Shown here piece by piece: positions 25,901 to 36,681 of a stretch of 64,000 nucleotides of DNA. The notes under the pieces were generated by a model. That model saw nothing but the letters and a program-made list of their open reading frames with translations. It made no database searches and was not told the origin of the DNA. The translations under genes were made by a program, and so were the position numbers. The stretch is taken from contig JAZGTH010000068.1 of assembly GCA_036877525.1 (NCBI GenBank), positions 2,226,501 through 2,290,500 of the forward strand, read 5' to 3'. The DNA is from Chromobotia macracanthus (taxonomy: Eukaryota; Chordata; Actinopteri; Cypriniformes; Botiidae). The first letter of the stretch is position 1. Each line of letters begins with the position of its first letter.

Positions 25901-27984
25901 TCATCTGGTGTGTCCAGATCATCCACATTGATGTCGAGGTCATCCGGTGTGTCAAACAGGTCATCTTCACTTTGGTCTAATGACAGGCTAATACGTGGTG
26001 CTGAAAGCTTCTTCCTGTGAGAGACTCCACCCTCTTGGCCCTGCAGTGGCAGGGATGTGGGTGGGGCTATAGGAAATTACAAAGAGACACAGAATATGAT
26101 TTAAAAATTACTCCAGCTTCACCTGAATCTGCTACTATTACTAACACAAAATACTGCTGTGAGTCTGCTTCTGCTTCTCTTCATGCCTGAGAGTGACAGG
26201 CACTATAAAAGGACAGAACGTTACTGGGAAGGGGAAACTAAGCATCGTGGGATGCTTCAGATTTAACTGCACTGTCATTGCACTTTCTGCTGGCAGGGCG
26301 AGGGATGCAGTGTATATTGGAGGAGGAAGAAATAGCTCTTTTCGTGAGGATTCTTTTTCACACAAATATCTAATATCTCTTTGTTGCCTACAGGAACAAA
26401 AACATGAGAAAAACAAGGAGCTTGGGGTCGGTCCTTTGTCGAACAATCTCCTCCTTTGGATGATCCTATCAGGAGCTGGCTTAGTCCCAAAAAAGCTGAA
26501 AGAAGTTCTCCCATCACTGCTTAGGAGGAATGCCAGGCTCAGGTTAGCCTGAGCAAGTGCTGGGATAGTGGACTGCTATGCTGGTCTCTGAGAGGAGTGA
26601 GGAGCAGACCAAGAGCGAGATCACCCTGACTGCTGATAGGACAAGCACCTGAGCAACAGTGGCTCATTGCCCTCAAGCTGAAGTTGCCCTCATTGCCTTT
26701 CTGGGCCACCACAAAACGCTCAATGATGGACATGGCGTCCCCAGAGGGACCAGAGGGAGACACTGGATTATTAAAGAGGTCTGTCTCCTGTCTGCCTCCC
26801 AAAACACCTGTCTGCCTCCCAAAAATAATGATGGAGGTCCACCATAAATCCCATACTGTGGCCATAGGCCTGGGCTGTGTGATTTGTAGTCATCAGAGTG
26901 AACATTGAAAACTGCCAAGGTGTGCAGGACAGAAGCCACCTCGTCAGAAGAGCAGAATGCCTTGTCAGCGGGGTAAGTAGTAATCCTGCAGGGCTTGGAT
27001 GGCAGAACAACATCCAAACCCAGAGAGATAAAGGACACAAGTGTGCTACGACAGCCTCCTTGACGGGGGAATGCACACACAGCTGTGGGCTTCTGCACTT
27101 GGCTAAAAAAAGAACAACCTGAGACATAGATGGGCGCAGACCACACCTTTACAACCTCATCGCGAATTTCTGGAAAGAAAAAAGCCATCCTCCTTGGAGT
27201 GGCAGCATGGCAGCCTCATAAAAGGTTCCAGGAATCCAACTTCCTGGGTAGGGAAGCGGGCCCACCAGCAGCACAATGACGGTCATCAATAACTGCGTTG
27301 GAAGCTTGTCACAATACAGGCAGCTGGACCAGGGGAGAGCTGCCTCAGCATGACACAATGCTCGTGGGAATCCAGCAGGTCACAGCGTGGTGAAAATCAA
27401 AGAAGTCCAAAGCGTGAGGAAGAAAGCGTAATGTCATCATACAGCGCTTTATAAACTGGCAGCAGACCCTGCTATTATTTGCATGCAATTTGCATAACTG
27501 AACAACAGTGGCCAGTTCCCTGGTATAATTTAATACGATTTCAGGAAATTTCCGGAAAAAGGATTCCCCATAGCGCCAGTTACTGACGAAAGGTCAAGTG
27601 AACTGCTCCTAAACAGGCACCATTTTTGGCTGTGTGGTTTCATAAAGAACCTTTAATAATCATAGAACCTTTTGTTTCACAAAAGATTCTTTGTAGTGTA
27701 TTCTTTGTAAAAGGCAAGAAAGAAATGGTTCTTTGGGGAAACAAAAATTATTCTTCTTCTATGGCATTGCTGTGAAAAAAGCTTTTAAGAACCTTTAAGT
27801 GTGTAATTCTTTTACCACTCCTTCAATTTCAAGTAATCTTTCCTAAACAAATATATTCTTGTGATAACTTCAGGTTGATTCTGTGTCAGTATATTTGACA
27901 GGTTTACCTGGCCGACCCTCTGCCCCCTCAAAACTCATCTTGCGTTCATGAGGCTGCTCCATCCCCACATTGCCAGAGAGGGAA
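19955..27984 (-). CDS. prune2: PRUNE2/BNIP2-family BCH (CRAL-TRIO) domain protein, 8 exons, both ends incomplete
   Basis: BCH-domain proteins are cytosolic adaptors that bind small GTPases, kinesin light chain and lipids. Exons in transcript order: 27984-27908, 26066-25866, 25494-25318, 25140-25038, 24916-24785, 24663-24577, 24477-24379, 19993-19955; all phases fit. The first clear Met (MEQPHERKMSF) is at 27962. Exon 2 encodes LSLDQSEDD and an acidic region ending DHEIDWDE, a W-acidic motif of the type that binds kinesin light chain. Exons 3-7 encode the BCH domain: WRTVIIGEQEHRI, YYGNGTNAIIVFAACFLPD, YVISTLELMVAEDYM, YLNGATPHRRMPGLNWL, KNLKSFIIVHPSWFIRT, KFSSKIKYVNSLAEL, LIPMEFVHIPECI. Exon 8 (LDDELREAAESS) resembles the end of PRUNE2 rather than BNIP2 or caytaxin. 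A gtgagt donor follows, so a further exon is expected below 19955; without splicing the frame stops at once (AAG TGA). The DHH/DHHA2 part and the giant exon of full-length PRUNE2 are absent. A BNIP2-like paralogue is the alternative. Confidence 0.85.
20240..22262 (-). mobile_element. LINE retrotransposon (L2/CR1-like), decayed
   Basis: Minus strand. 22230-21781 encodes part of an APE-type endonuclease (VVVLGDFNIHLN, DLIFTLN, VSDHFFIQF). 21729-20860 encodes 289 aa of reverse transcriptase: NYRPVSLLPVLSKVLEK, LLDLSAAFDTVNHQ, TGVPQ, and a catalytic box SADDTQLY where Tyr has become Ser, then LSKTEILI. The two frames are offset and the N-terminus is missing. 20860-20240 is 3' sequence of the same element, with a small hairpin at 20524-20549. 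It lies in the prune2-like intron 19994-24378. Confidence 0.8.
22380..24070 (+). mobile_element. DIRS-type retrotransposon fragment: reverse transcriptase, RNase H, tyrosine recombinase
   Basis: Plus-strand frames in order: FTFGGEVYQYRVHPFSLALS and LNYIDNWLILAQS (reverse transcriptase; the YIDD box reads YIDN); RNase H region around 22980-23370; tyrosine-recombinase end around 23700-23900 (LQEICDASSWASLHTF.RFY). Several stops and frameshifts separate them. It abuts the oppositely oriented LINE at about 22262, so one probably inserted next to or into the other. Confidence 0.75.
24071..24378. other. Remainder of the prune2-like intron
   Basis: AT-rich intron sequence between the DIRS remnant and the exon starting at 24379; nothing recognised. 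Confidence 0.4.
26170..27600 (-). mobile_element. DIRS-type retrotransposon ORF1 (Gag-like) remnant
   Basis: Minus strand, GC-rich compared with its surroundings. Frames read FFPEIRDEVVKVWSAP, EAVVAHLCPLSL and LPSKPCRITTYPADKAF, ASVLHTLAVF, characteristic of DIRS ORF1; at least one frameshift near 27030-27050 separates two of these segments. The 5' side (27540-27600) has 'ccccatagcgccagttactg', like a DIRS end. It sits in the prune2-like intron between exons 27908-27984 and 25866-26066. Confidence 0.65.
27635..27810. repeat. Short interspersed repeat with 'aagaaccttta' ends
   Basis: The sequence begins 'aaagaacctttaataat' and ends 'aagaacctttaagtg', with internal 'atggttctttgggg' and 'ttctatggcattgctgtgaa', a fish MITE-like consensus. 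Non-coding. Confidence 0.45.
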
Positions 27985-28258
27985 CTATCAGAAACATATT
28001 CAAAACCATCAGATTAATATTCAGTGTTTCTGATATCTGATGAGACACAATAATGCTAAATGGCTTTGTTTTTACACACAAAAACCATCAAAAACTGTCC
28101 ATTGCACTGCCCCAATAATATTCAAGATTGCACCAAGATAAATCAAGATTGTAGTTCAAAGCACTTTACATGCAAGTAAAAATCGAATTAAATGATTTCA
28201 TTTAATTAGGGTAAACTAATAAATTTAATAAAATTTAATAACAATAATATTAATAAAT

Positions 28259-28960
28259 ATAGCTGCAAGCAGCAACTATGGGGGCAAGCCTATCAATGGC
28301 ACCAAGAAAAATATTTGTATACATCTCTGTAAAGAAGATCATGAAAAGCAGTTAATAAACAAACAACTTCAACCTTTCAATAGGTGGGGCTATAAGTTTT
28401 ATGAGGTCAGGATGTTGTGACAATGACACCTACAAAGTCAACATGTTCGCCGGAAAATCTGTAGGCACAGTATATGAGAACAGTAAGGGATATCGGCACA
28501 AATTCCATACAATTTTGTCAGGGATGTCTCTACAAGCTTGTAGAATTTTTTTGTAAAATAGACAAATACTGTAGGAGGAGTTTGAAAGATTTTTTTTTTT
28601 CAGAAAATTCACAATGGCAGAAAGATTTATGACAGAAAATTGTCATAGGGTGCACTGGAATTGACCTGAGCCAGAGGAATCAGAGGAAGAAAGAATTTTG
28701 TTTCCAGGACTTACAAGTCAAGAGTTATGAGCACAAACATGAACTGTTGGAGGTGCTAGATGGTTTGAGTTAGAGACTCTAAATTTGAGACTCCAAGTCT
28801 TTTCTCCCAAATGTATTTTGAAATCAAAATAATGTGAACTTTTTCCATTTTAGAGTTTACAACAATTGTGCATCAGATACGCACTGCGAAGGCAGTTGGT
28901 GTGAAAGAAAGAATTCAAAAGAATTCTACAAGAAGTTTACAAAGAAATAACTAACTTTTA
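28259..28960. repeat. Copy of the 'gctgcaagcagc' repeat family
   Basis: Starts 'atagctgcaagcagcaacta' and shares its body with the copy at 45147-47126: 'caaaaagaattttgtttt'-like and 'ggaggagtttgaaag' segments align in the same order. Non-coding and incomplete at the right end. Confidence 0.6.
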
Positions 28961-29404
28961 GCATGATAAGTTTAAAGTTAGCAGTTGCCAATATGCTGTG
29001 ATAACCTCCCTCCTTTCTTTACATGTAATGTCAGAGAGTGAACATAGAGGTATTAGTACAGGCAAGTTACTTCTGGTCAATGCCAAAGAATGAGGAGCCT
29101 TATAAACTACAAATGTTTGGAATGTTTAGCAATAAACATGTCTAGTCCATTTTCACTGAAACAACATTCTTTAAAGGTATCTTGTGCTCTCCTGTGTTCA
29201 GTATTTGACAAAATTTATTGCAGTATTAAAGAAGTTCCCCACTTTAGTTTCAGACATAACTTCAAAATTCTATAAAGTCTATACTGGTCTTTGTCCCTTT
29301 GGGGCTTGACCCATAATTAACTATCTAATCCTACAAAACTGTTATAAAATTCTGCTAAAATGTAAGATGAAAAACTATGGGATTTATTCATTTATTACAT
29401 CACT

Positions 29405-32350
29405 TATTTGTGCCAATTAAAAAGAACACAGACTTTGAAGAAATGAACAAAAATTAACAGAGTGAAAGAAGATAAAACACTTTTAAAATAAAAACAAACT
29501 GTGACAAAGTGTAGCGTGATTTTCAAACAAACCATATTTTTTTAAACTTCCTTCACAAATCACGGTTTATGATTGTGCTGACATTTTTTACTTACGCATT
29601 CACAGTTTTCGTTTTTAATCCGTTAATTTACATTCGCCATTCTGGCCAGACTCCCTCTATGGGTGGGGCTTAATTGTGCTTTTTTCCTATTAGTTATGTT
29701 AGCAGGGTTGCCAACTGTCACACACTGTCATGCTTTCACTCAACCCAAATAAATAACAAGCCAAATTAAAGTAAATTGCTCATTTTTTTCTCTTTTTGGA
29801 TGTTGCTTTATGTGGTTTTTGAAGCACGCCGTCAGGACAGCCTTGACAAAAAAGAGTGAGCATGGAGAGTAAAAAACTTTATATATCACAGGAGCACCAC
29901 AAATCACCCTCAGGCATGTAACTGAGATAATCAATAAAATTCAATAAAAATGTTATTTCTGTACAGTATGCAGCAGTTATGTCTTTATTGGGCTCGTTTA
30001 TTATGGTTGGTATTTCCTAAAATGATCTCTTTTTTTAGCTTAATTGAAACTCGTCTTGTGTATTTAACGTTGTGTTGTTCCCGGTTAAGAAACTGATTGT
30101 ACCTTTATGGTTGTCCATACAATAAAAGACGTAATTAACAAGGTAGTGAAGTCAGCACTGATACTTTACAGGAATAAAACTCAATTTTATTGATTATCTG
30201 AAATACAATATCTTACCTGAGGATGACAGGAGTACAGGTGAGGAGGATGATGACCAAGATGTTCCTGAGAGCTCATCTTGAAAGAATAGTTGTATGAGAC
30301 TTCCCCAAACCTCAAATATTAATTAGGGACCAACCACTAAAAGTGCAAAGGGTCCTATTTTCCCTAGGATTGTTATCAGTTTTTCTTATATTGTTTTTCT
30401 TAGTTAAGAAATAATAATAATAACAATAAGAAGAGATATTGAAAATGCTTAACTGTGAATGGATTGTTGATATCTCAAACAGTGTTGCCATGGCAAGGCA
30501 ACAAATTCATGGCAATAAATGGAACAGGAAGTGTGTCATATCTTTTGCATGCATTGAGTGATCTGCATAAAACTTGGAAAATGTTGTTGTTGACCTGAAC
30601 AACTTTGGCACCCTTTAAAAATTTGGCACACGCATTATAATAGACAGCCATTAGGCATAGGCCAAAGCTTAGACATGATTGTGGTTGGGGGGGGTTCTGT
30701 AGCACCCTTTCTTGACTAAAGTGATGAGGTTAAATCAAGCCGGACAACTTTCACAATTACATTCATTACCTCCCCCAAAAGTAAGTCGGCCATTTTGGAT
30801 TGTAAGTGGATTTTTTTTTCCAATTCCAGGCTCTGAATTTTTAAATACTCCTTCTAAGGGACTTATTGGATTGTCACCAAATTTGGCAAATATTATGCCA
30901 AGACATTAAAGATGCTAAATTGCAAAGGGATTTTTGATAACTCAAACGATGTTGCCATGGTGATGCAATAAATTTATGGCAAAAACACAGACACAGGAAG
31001 TGGCTTATATTTTCTGTGTGCATTGAGTGATTTAGTTGAAACTTGAGCTGTATGTTTAATCATAGGGAATGATGACATAGAGGTGGCTATTGTGAGTCAA
31101 CAGTCATCGTGCCACCACCTGGCAGAAGATAGTATGTCACTTAAAACAACATTTAAAAGAGTCCTTTTAATTTAACCAAGTTGCTTCCTACTTGGTCAGA
31201 AAAAAGATATTGATGAAATGCTATAATGTGAACGGATTGTTGATATCTCAAGCAGTGTTGCCATGGCGAGGCAATCAACGTATGGTAATAAATGGAAAAG
31301 GAAGTGTCTCAAACCTTCTTGCATTGAGTCAGATTTGGGTAATATGTTTGTTGCTGTGAGCTGATCACAACGTGGCTACTGTAAGTCATAGTTATAGCGC
31401 CACCAACTGGGAGCAGGAAGCATGTCACTTACAAAAGACATAGGATAGACTTTAAAATAGTGCTCAGTTATTTTCAGAATTAAATGTATGTGATAACTAT
31501 GCATAGTTTTCTGAGAAGCACCAGGTGTTGATGGCGCCGTAGTGCTTGGGCCCATCATTGCTTGCAGCTATATTTTTCTTTTGGAATATTAAGACCAAAG
31601 CACTGAAAGTGCAAAGGGCCCTATTGTTTCCCTTAGTATTATTTCCCTTGGTGAGGTAGTAAAATTATGGCAAAAAATGAAAACAAGAAGTCTCTTATAC
31701 CTACAGCAGTTATTTAGCGATTTATGTCAAACTTGTTTGGTGTTGTGGGTTGATCACAATGATGATGACATTGCGCCACCAGCTGCCAGCTGCCAGCAGG
31801 AAGTGTGTCAACTAAGAAAGTATTTAAACTCTAAAATAGTCCTCAATTATTTTCAGTATTAACGCATGTGACAACCTTGCATCATTTTCTGAGAAGCACT
31901 TCTTCTGAGAAGTACTTCTTGGGTCTGTCATTGCTGCCAGCATTTACTAAATGAAAAGCTAATTAAATAAGTAATTAACTACACAGAACAAACACTATTA
32001 CACACAAACTATACAGATAACTGCATCCAGATCACATTCTACAATCGAATCAGAGAGCTGTCCATCAAAATCTCACTAAAGAGTAAAGCACAGTTAACCC
32101 CCACCCACATGGAGGTTTGTGCCAGAATGGCGAATGTAATCTGCTGATTGAACATGAAAACTGAAAGTGTAAATGAAAACTGTCGGCACATATAACCATG
32201 ATTTCTGAAAAAGGAAGATTAGAAAACAGTTAAAAAACATATGGTTTGTTTGAAAACCATGCTATACTTTGCCATTGAGTTTTATATTCTGTTTTTTTCT
32301 TCTTTCACATTGTTTATTTTTGTTCGTTTCTTAAAGGTTTGTGTTAATAT
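29405..32350. mobile_element. Element with long (about 280 bp) inverted terminal repeats and nested repeats
   Basis: The left arm (about 29405-29690) and right arm (about 32068-32350) are imperfect reverse complements, sharing 'acattcgccattctggc', 'caaacaaaccata', 'gtgaaagaag' and 'gggtgggg.ttaa.tgtgct'. There is no transposase frame inside. The interior includes copies of the 'gctgcaagcagc' family (30325-31575 and 31585-31945). Confidence 0.6.
30325..31945. repeat. Nested copies of the 'gctgcaagcagc' family
   Basis: Left edge 'accactaaaagtgcaaaggg'; right edge 'gcttgggcccatcattgctt' followed by 'gcagctata' at about 31545-31572. A second partial copy starts at 31585 with 'agaccaaagcactgaaagtg'. 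The internal unit 'gtgttgccatggc.aggcaa' recurs at about 30481, 30948 and 31255. Confidence 0.6.
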
Positions 32351-35300
32351 TGGCAAAAAAAACTGCATACAAAATGGCAAAGAGCTGTTTGTATATGTCT
32401 CATGCAAAGGAGATTATCAACTCTAAAATTTCCAGAAGTTAATTGTCAACTGTGCCAATCTGGAAATTGTACAGCTTTTTAACATGTTGTAAAAGAATAC
32501 CATTGCAATTCCTGCAGCTGCAATGCACAACGGACTGACTGCCAACACAAAACAGGAAGTAGTGTGCATAGCTGTATCTGCACTAGAAATCCTAACTTAC
32601 TCTGTATGGTATCGTTGTGGGGACTTTCTATTTGTGGGGACTTTCTTTGTTTTACTCTGAGCTAATCCTAATGATATTTTCTATGCTCACACAAACCTTT
32701 CGGACATTTTTATGTTATTATTTAGTATGTTTAAGCTGTTCTCCTGCTCTCCTGTAAAACTTCTGGTTTTACTGTCCTTTACAATGTACAGTGGGCAAAC
32801 CCTGATCCACATTAAATGCACAAACAAAGTCATGTTAGTAGGAAAGTAGGAAATCTTATTTAAGTGTCTACAATAAGCTGCCAAATAGTTGTCAGTTCTG
32901 AAATAGAGAATGGCTACATTTGGAATAGTGTACTACCACACTCTCACTATTTCTGCAGAATATGATGATGATTTTTGTATGAACAGAATGTCCATATAAA
33001 TAAACAAGTGTAGCATACAACAGATTGTGCTGAGACTGTTTACATGATCAGACTATTGAATCAAGCCCTTTTTACACAAATCGTTTCATGCAACATGGCG
33101 AAGTCATATGACAACAACGTAGTATACTAATGTTCGAAACATTTATTATTCCATAATGCATTCTGTTTTATTTATGTTTTTTAGAGTATAAAGTATTTAG
33201 TTTGCAGTAAACAAAGTAATATGCTATTCCTGAGAGATGGATGAGAGTCAAAGAGGAAAGGTCCACAGATCTCTGTATTTCCAAGATACTAGATTAATCC
33301 ATCTGTCCATCCTCCACAGCAGGAAACAGAAGGGGGCGGAGAATGTCATTATTATGAACCCCTTCTCGTTTGCTGTATCTCTCCTCTTTGTGAATCACTC
33401 TTCCAGCTCAGTGTTTCACATGTATCGCTTATACAAGCATGCACACATAGGCAAATAAATCAGCCGCACATAAATTTGAATGATGACCGAAGCATGTCAG
33501 CAATGCGTTGATGCTGAAACCCTTATTATGATTTGAAAAGCATACGCAATCAACCATCCCAAGTACTTATTTATGATGCACTCACACACAAAAACAGCTG
33601 CCTATGTCTTGCATCACAAAAAAAGCGAAAGCTAAGCCTCGTTCTCACCAAACACAAATGCAAAACAAACAGATGCCCAACCCTCTCGCTTGCATCTAAC
33701 CAAAAGCTCAGGGTTTCAAATATTACCAAGCCTCTATTTAACCATCACATCCCCTGAAATAATCATTCACAATGCGCTCACCACAGTTGAGGTGCAGTCC
33801 TTTCTGTGCTGCCTTTGGTTTTTTATCATTGATTTATGCCTGTATCTTTCAGCGTGTCAGGGATGCTTAGCTCACCCACTGCCAAGAGGTTCCACCATTT
33901 TGTGGTCATGTGACCCGCTCATAGGGGCATGTGGCTGTTCTCACCCTGAGCTTCAGATGCACATAAGCGGGAAAGCTTAGCGACTCAACACGCTGCTGTG
34001 CGGCTAAATGAAGCTGTTAGGGTCTTACTGTGCTGGTGGGGAGGGAAAGATGTGCCTGAGGACAGATATAGAGCTGAATGAATATAAAAAGCCTGCCTGA
34101 GTGCAAGTGACTATTGTCCAAAGCCCATTAAAGCAGGTGCGTATCTGTTGAGTCAATAGGAGCACGTAGCTTCACATTCATTAAGAAACTAAAGCTGTTC
34201 TCACTGAAATGGTGCAGAGTTTATCTACTACATTTTAAAGATTTGTTCAAAGCATAGAATGCAGGGTAAAATAACAAAATAAAGGTTATTCAACGACAAC
34301 AAAAATGAAGCCTGTTTTCTCCATTTTCTCCAGTAACTACATTTTTCACAAATGTATCACTTTTAGCTCAAAAATACAAGGTTACAAAAAATACATATGT
34401 TATTATATATTTATTTAGTCATATATTATTACACACACACATTCCACTGTAGGACACTGTACCTACATGCCATGCCGACTCCTTATGTCAAGCCTAATCA
34501 CTTTTGTATGTGTAAAGATAAACACTTTGAAATACATTGTTTTTTTAAGGGATTATTCGGTATGCACAAATAGTGAAGAATGTTAAGTTTACTTACTTGA
34601 ATTCATACTACAGAATAAATCTGTAGTACATTACTGAAACACCATACAATGTTTCCAGCCTCTATTGCTTTTGCATTTGATCCTGTTCTGATTTCAGATT
34701 GCCACAGTTAAAAGAAGCATGTTGTGTTTAGCTACTTACCAGCTCTCTGTTCCGAGTGTCTTGTTGAAGGAAGCAATGGGAGGTGCTCTATGACCTCTTA
34801 GTCAGCAAGTGTTTGGTCCAATGTTCATTACCACAGCAACTGTGCCACACCTGACATAACTGTGTAAAATTATAAATCACTGCTGGCACAATGATTCAGT
34901 GCTGTTCACTTATAACAATTACTGTCTTAAATTAACACCCAGTGACTGTGTGCCCCAAATACTTACATACTTGCACTGTTCTATGTGACTAAATAATGTT
35001 TACACTGAAAAATGCAAAGAGATATAGTCTCCCGGGTAGTGCACTTTTTCAGATGATTCAGATGAAAATTAAAGCTGCAATTTGTAACTTTTTTGTTAAC
35101 AATAAACAAGTACATAACAGATGAACAAATACATAACAGATCAGTGTTCAAAACTGAATCTTTACCTTACCATGATTCACAACGTTACGTTTATAACACT
35201 GATTTATAATTTGAGCTGTTGGTTAGAATTTTGTGGATAATGTCACTTTGACTTCATAAAATATGTAAAGTAATCAGTAATGGCAATAGAGGGGCAAAAG

Positions 35301-36681
35301 TTAACAATTGCAGCTTTAAGTGTTAATACCTGTGTAGCAGAAGGGGTGACACTAAACATTAGTTAGACTAATTTTTTTTTTAGTAAATAATAACTGAAGA
35401 CTCTGACTTCAGAGAAGGTCAAAACTCACCTGTGTAAAAGAAGCATTTGAACTAGTTCTGTACAACTAGTTTTGTATATATAATGTCTAATTATATAATG
35501 ACATGAGGCAATATATAATTGCCTCATGTCATGCCAAACCCATGTGTTTTATTCCTTCATGTACCACAATATTGGGCACCTCCCAGAAAGTCCAGGCCAC
35601 TCTTTTTCCATTCCTTCTGTTTCGTGCCCAATTAATCATCTTGTGACCAGTAAATGATATAAAATCTTTTTTCTTTTTTTATATTTTATTTTGGCAGACA
35701 CTTTTATTCAAAGCAAGTTACAGTGCATTTATTCTAAAAAGTTTCAAATTGTTCACATATTCAATTGTTACATCTGTTACAGACAGAAACCAGCAGGCCA
35801 GCTGACACCAACATTATTTAGGCTCTAAGGCTTAAACCACACAAACTACAGCAGTAAAATGAACAATACTTCATTTATTATGCAATAATTCTTCAAAGCT
35901 GGGCTGTAACCTGTGTATAATAAATAGCACAGCAATAGCATGTGTTTAATACATCAGCCTTTGTTATTTTATTTTTCTAGCACATTTTATGATTAGCAGC
36001 AGTTTTCCTCTTGCATGTAAAGTAGATCTGGGCCCCTAAATGTGACGATTAACAGTGCAACAGTGTCACAGTGTAAAGTCCGCTAGTATTGAGGTATGTG
36101 TCCTGTATCTATGTTAGTGTTGGCCAGAATATTTCAGTAGCAAAGAAAGTGGCTAAATGCAATTTGCATAGATTTGCAAAGTTTCTGCGTAGTCACATCA
36201 GGTCTGAATTCATATTTAATTTTTGTGTGGTAATAGAATACAACATGGCTGCATGTGGAAACTCACTAAGATGGGCTCATTTTTAAATGCAGTTGTTCGA
36301 GAGGTTTTTGGATTGTGTGTGGATAGCAAGTAATCTAACAACTATGCTGTTAGATTACAGAAATGCTGCATATATAAAATAATAGGATTGGGGAAATCAC
36401 TCTGAAGAAAAGCCCACTGAATACCACAGGATTTAAAACAGGAAAAATCTTATAAAGTGGCCCAATCAAGTGGCAGGCAGCAAATATAAAAAAAAATAAT
36501 AAATATAAAATAAGCAAAAAGGTTAATTTCTGACAGTACATGTAGGCTACATGCTAAATTCACAGAATGCACTTTGCCCTAATCAAAAATATGGTTCAAA
36601 TATAACTAAAGTCAAATGTAACTTTCACTGAATCAGATGAAAAATATTGAAACAGTATATCTGTAAAAGCCCTTTTATCAC
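32351..36681. other. Intergenic DNA between the G-alpha and prune2-like genes
   Basis: No gene recognised. Contents: a less AT-rich stretch with a TATA-like 'aatataaaaagcc' at about 34080; the candidate exon at 34740; a perfect 15-bp hairpin at 35498-35532; a fish SINE/LINE-tail consensus 'ggcagacacttttattcaaa' at about 35692; and an 11-bp perfect hairpin at 36330-36358. The G-alpha 3' UTR must lie just below 36682, with possible minus-strand AATAAA near 35874. Confidence 0.4.
34740..34850 (-). promoter_or_regulatory. Candidate non-coding first exon/promoter of the prune2-like gene
   Basis: On the minus strand a strong donor (GAGCTG|gtaagt at 34740/34739) follows about 100 bases of moderately GC-rich sequence; an ATTGG (inverted CCAAT) motif lies near 34815-34825 and a TATAATTTT-like stretch near 34870. 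It lies between exon 1 of the visible prune2-like gene and the end of the G-alpha gene, which is where a short-isoform start would be expected. No open frame through it matches known proteins. This is only a splice-site and composition argument. Confidence 0.2.

Noticed and set aside
26193..26552. 119-aa plus-strand open frame near the prune2-like exon 2
   Set aside because: Antisense to the DIRS ORF1 remnant; a shadow of GC-rich retroelement sequence.
30215..30290. Possible prune2 first exon on the minus strand (Met-Ser-Ser-Gln..., strong gtaag-type donor)
   Set aside because: Its reading frame ends in phase 0 while exon 27984-27908 needs phase 2, and the sequence lies inside the long inverted-repeat element.
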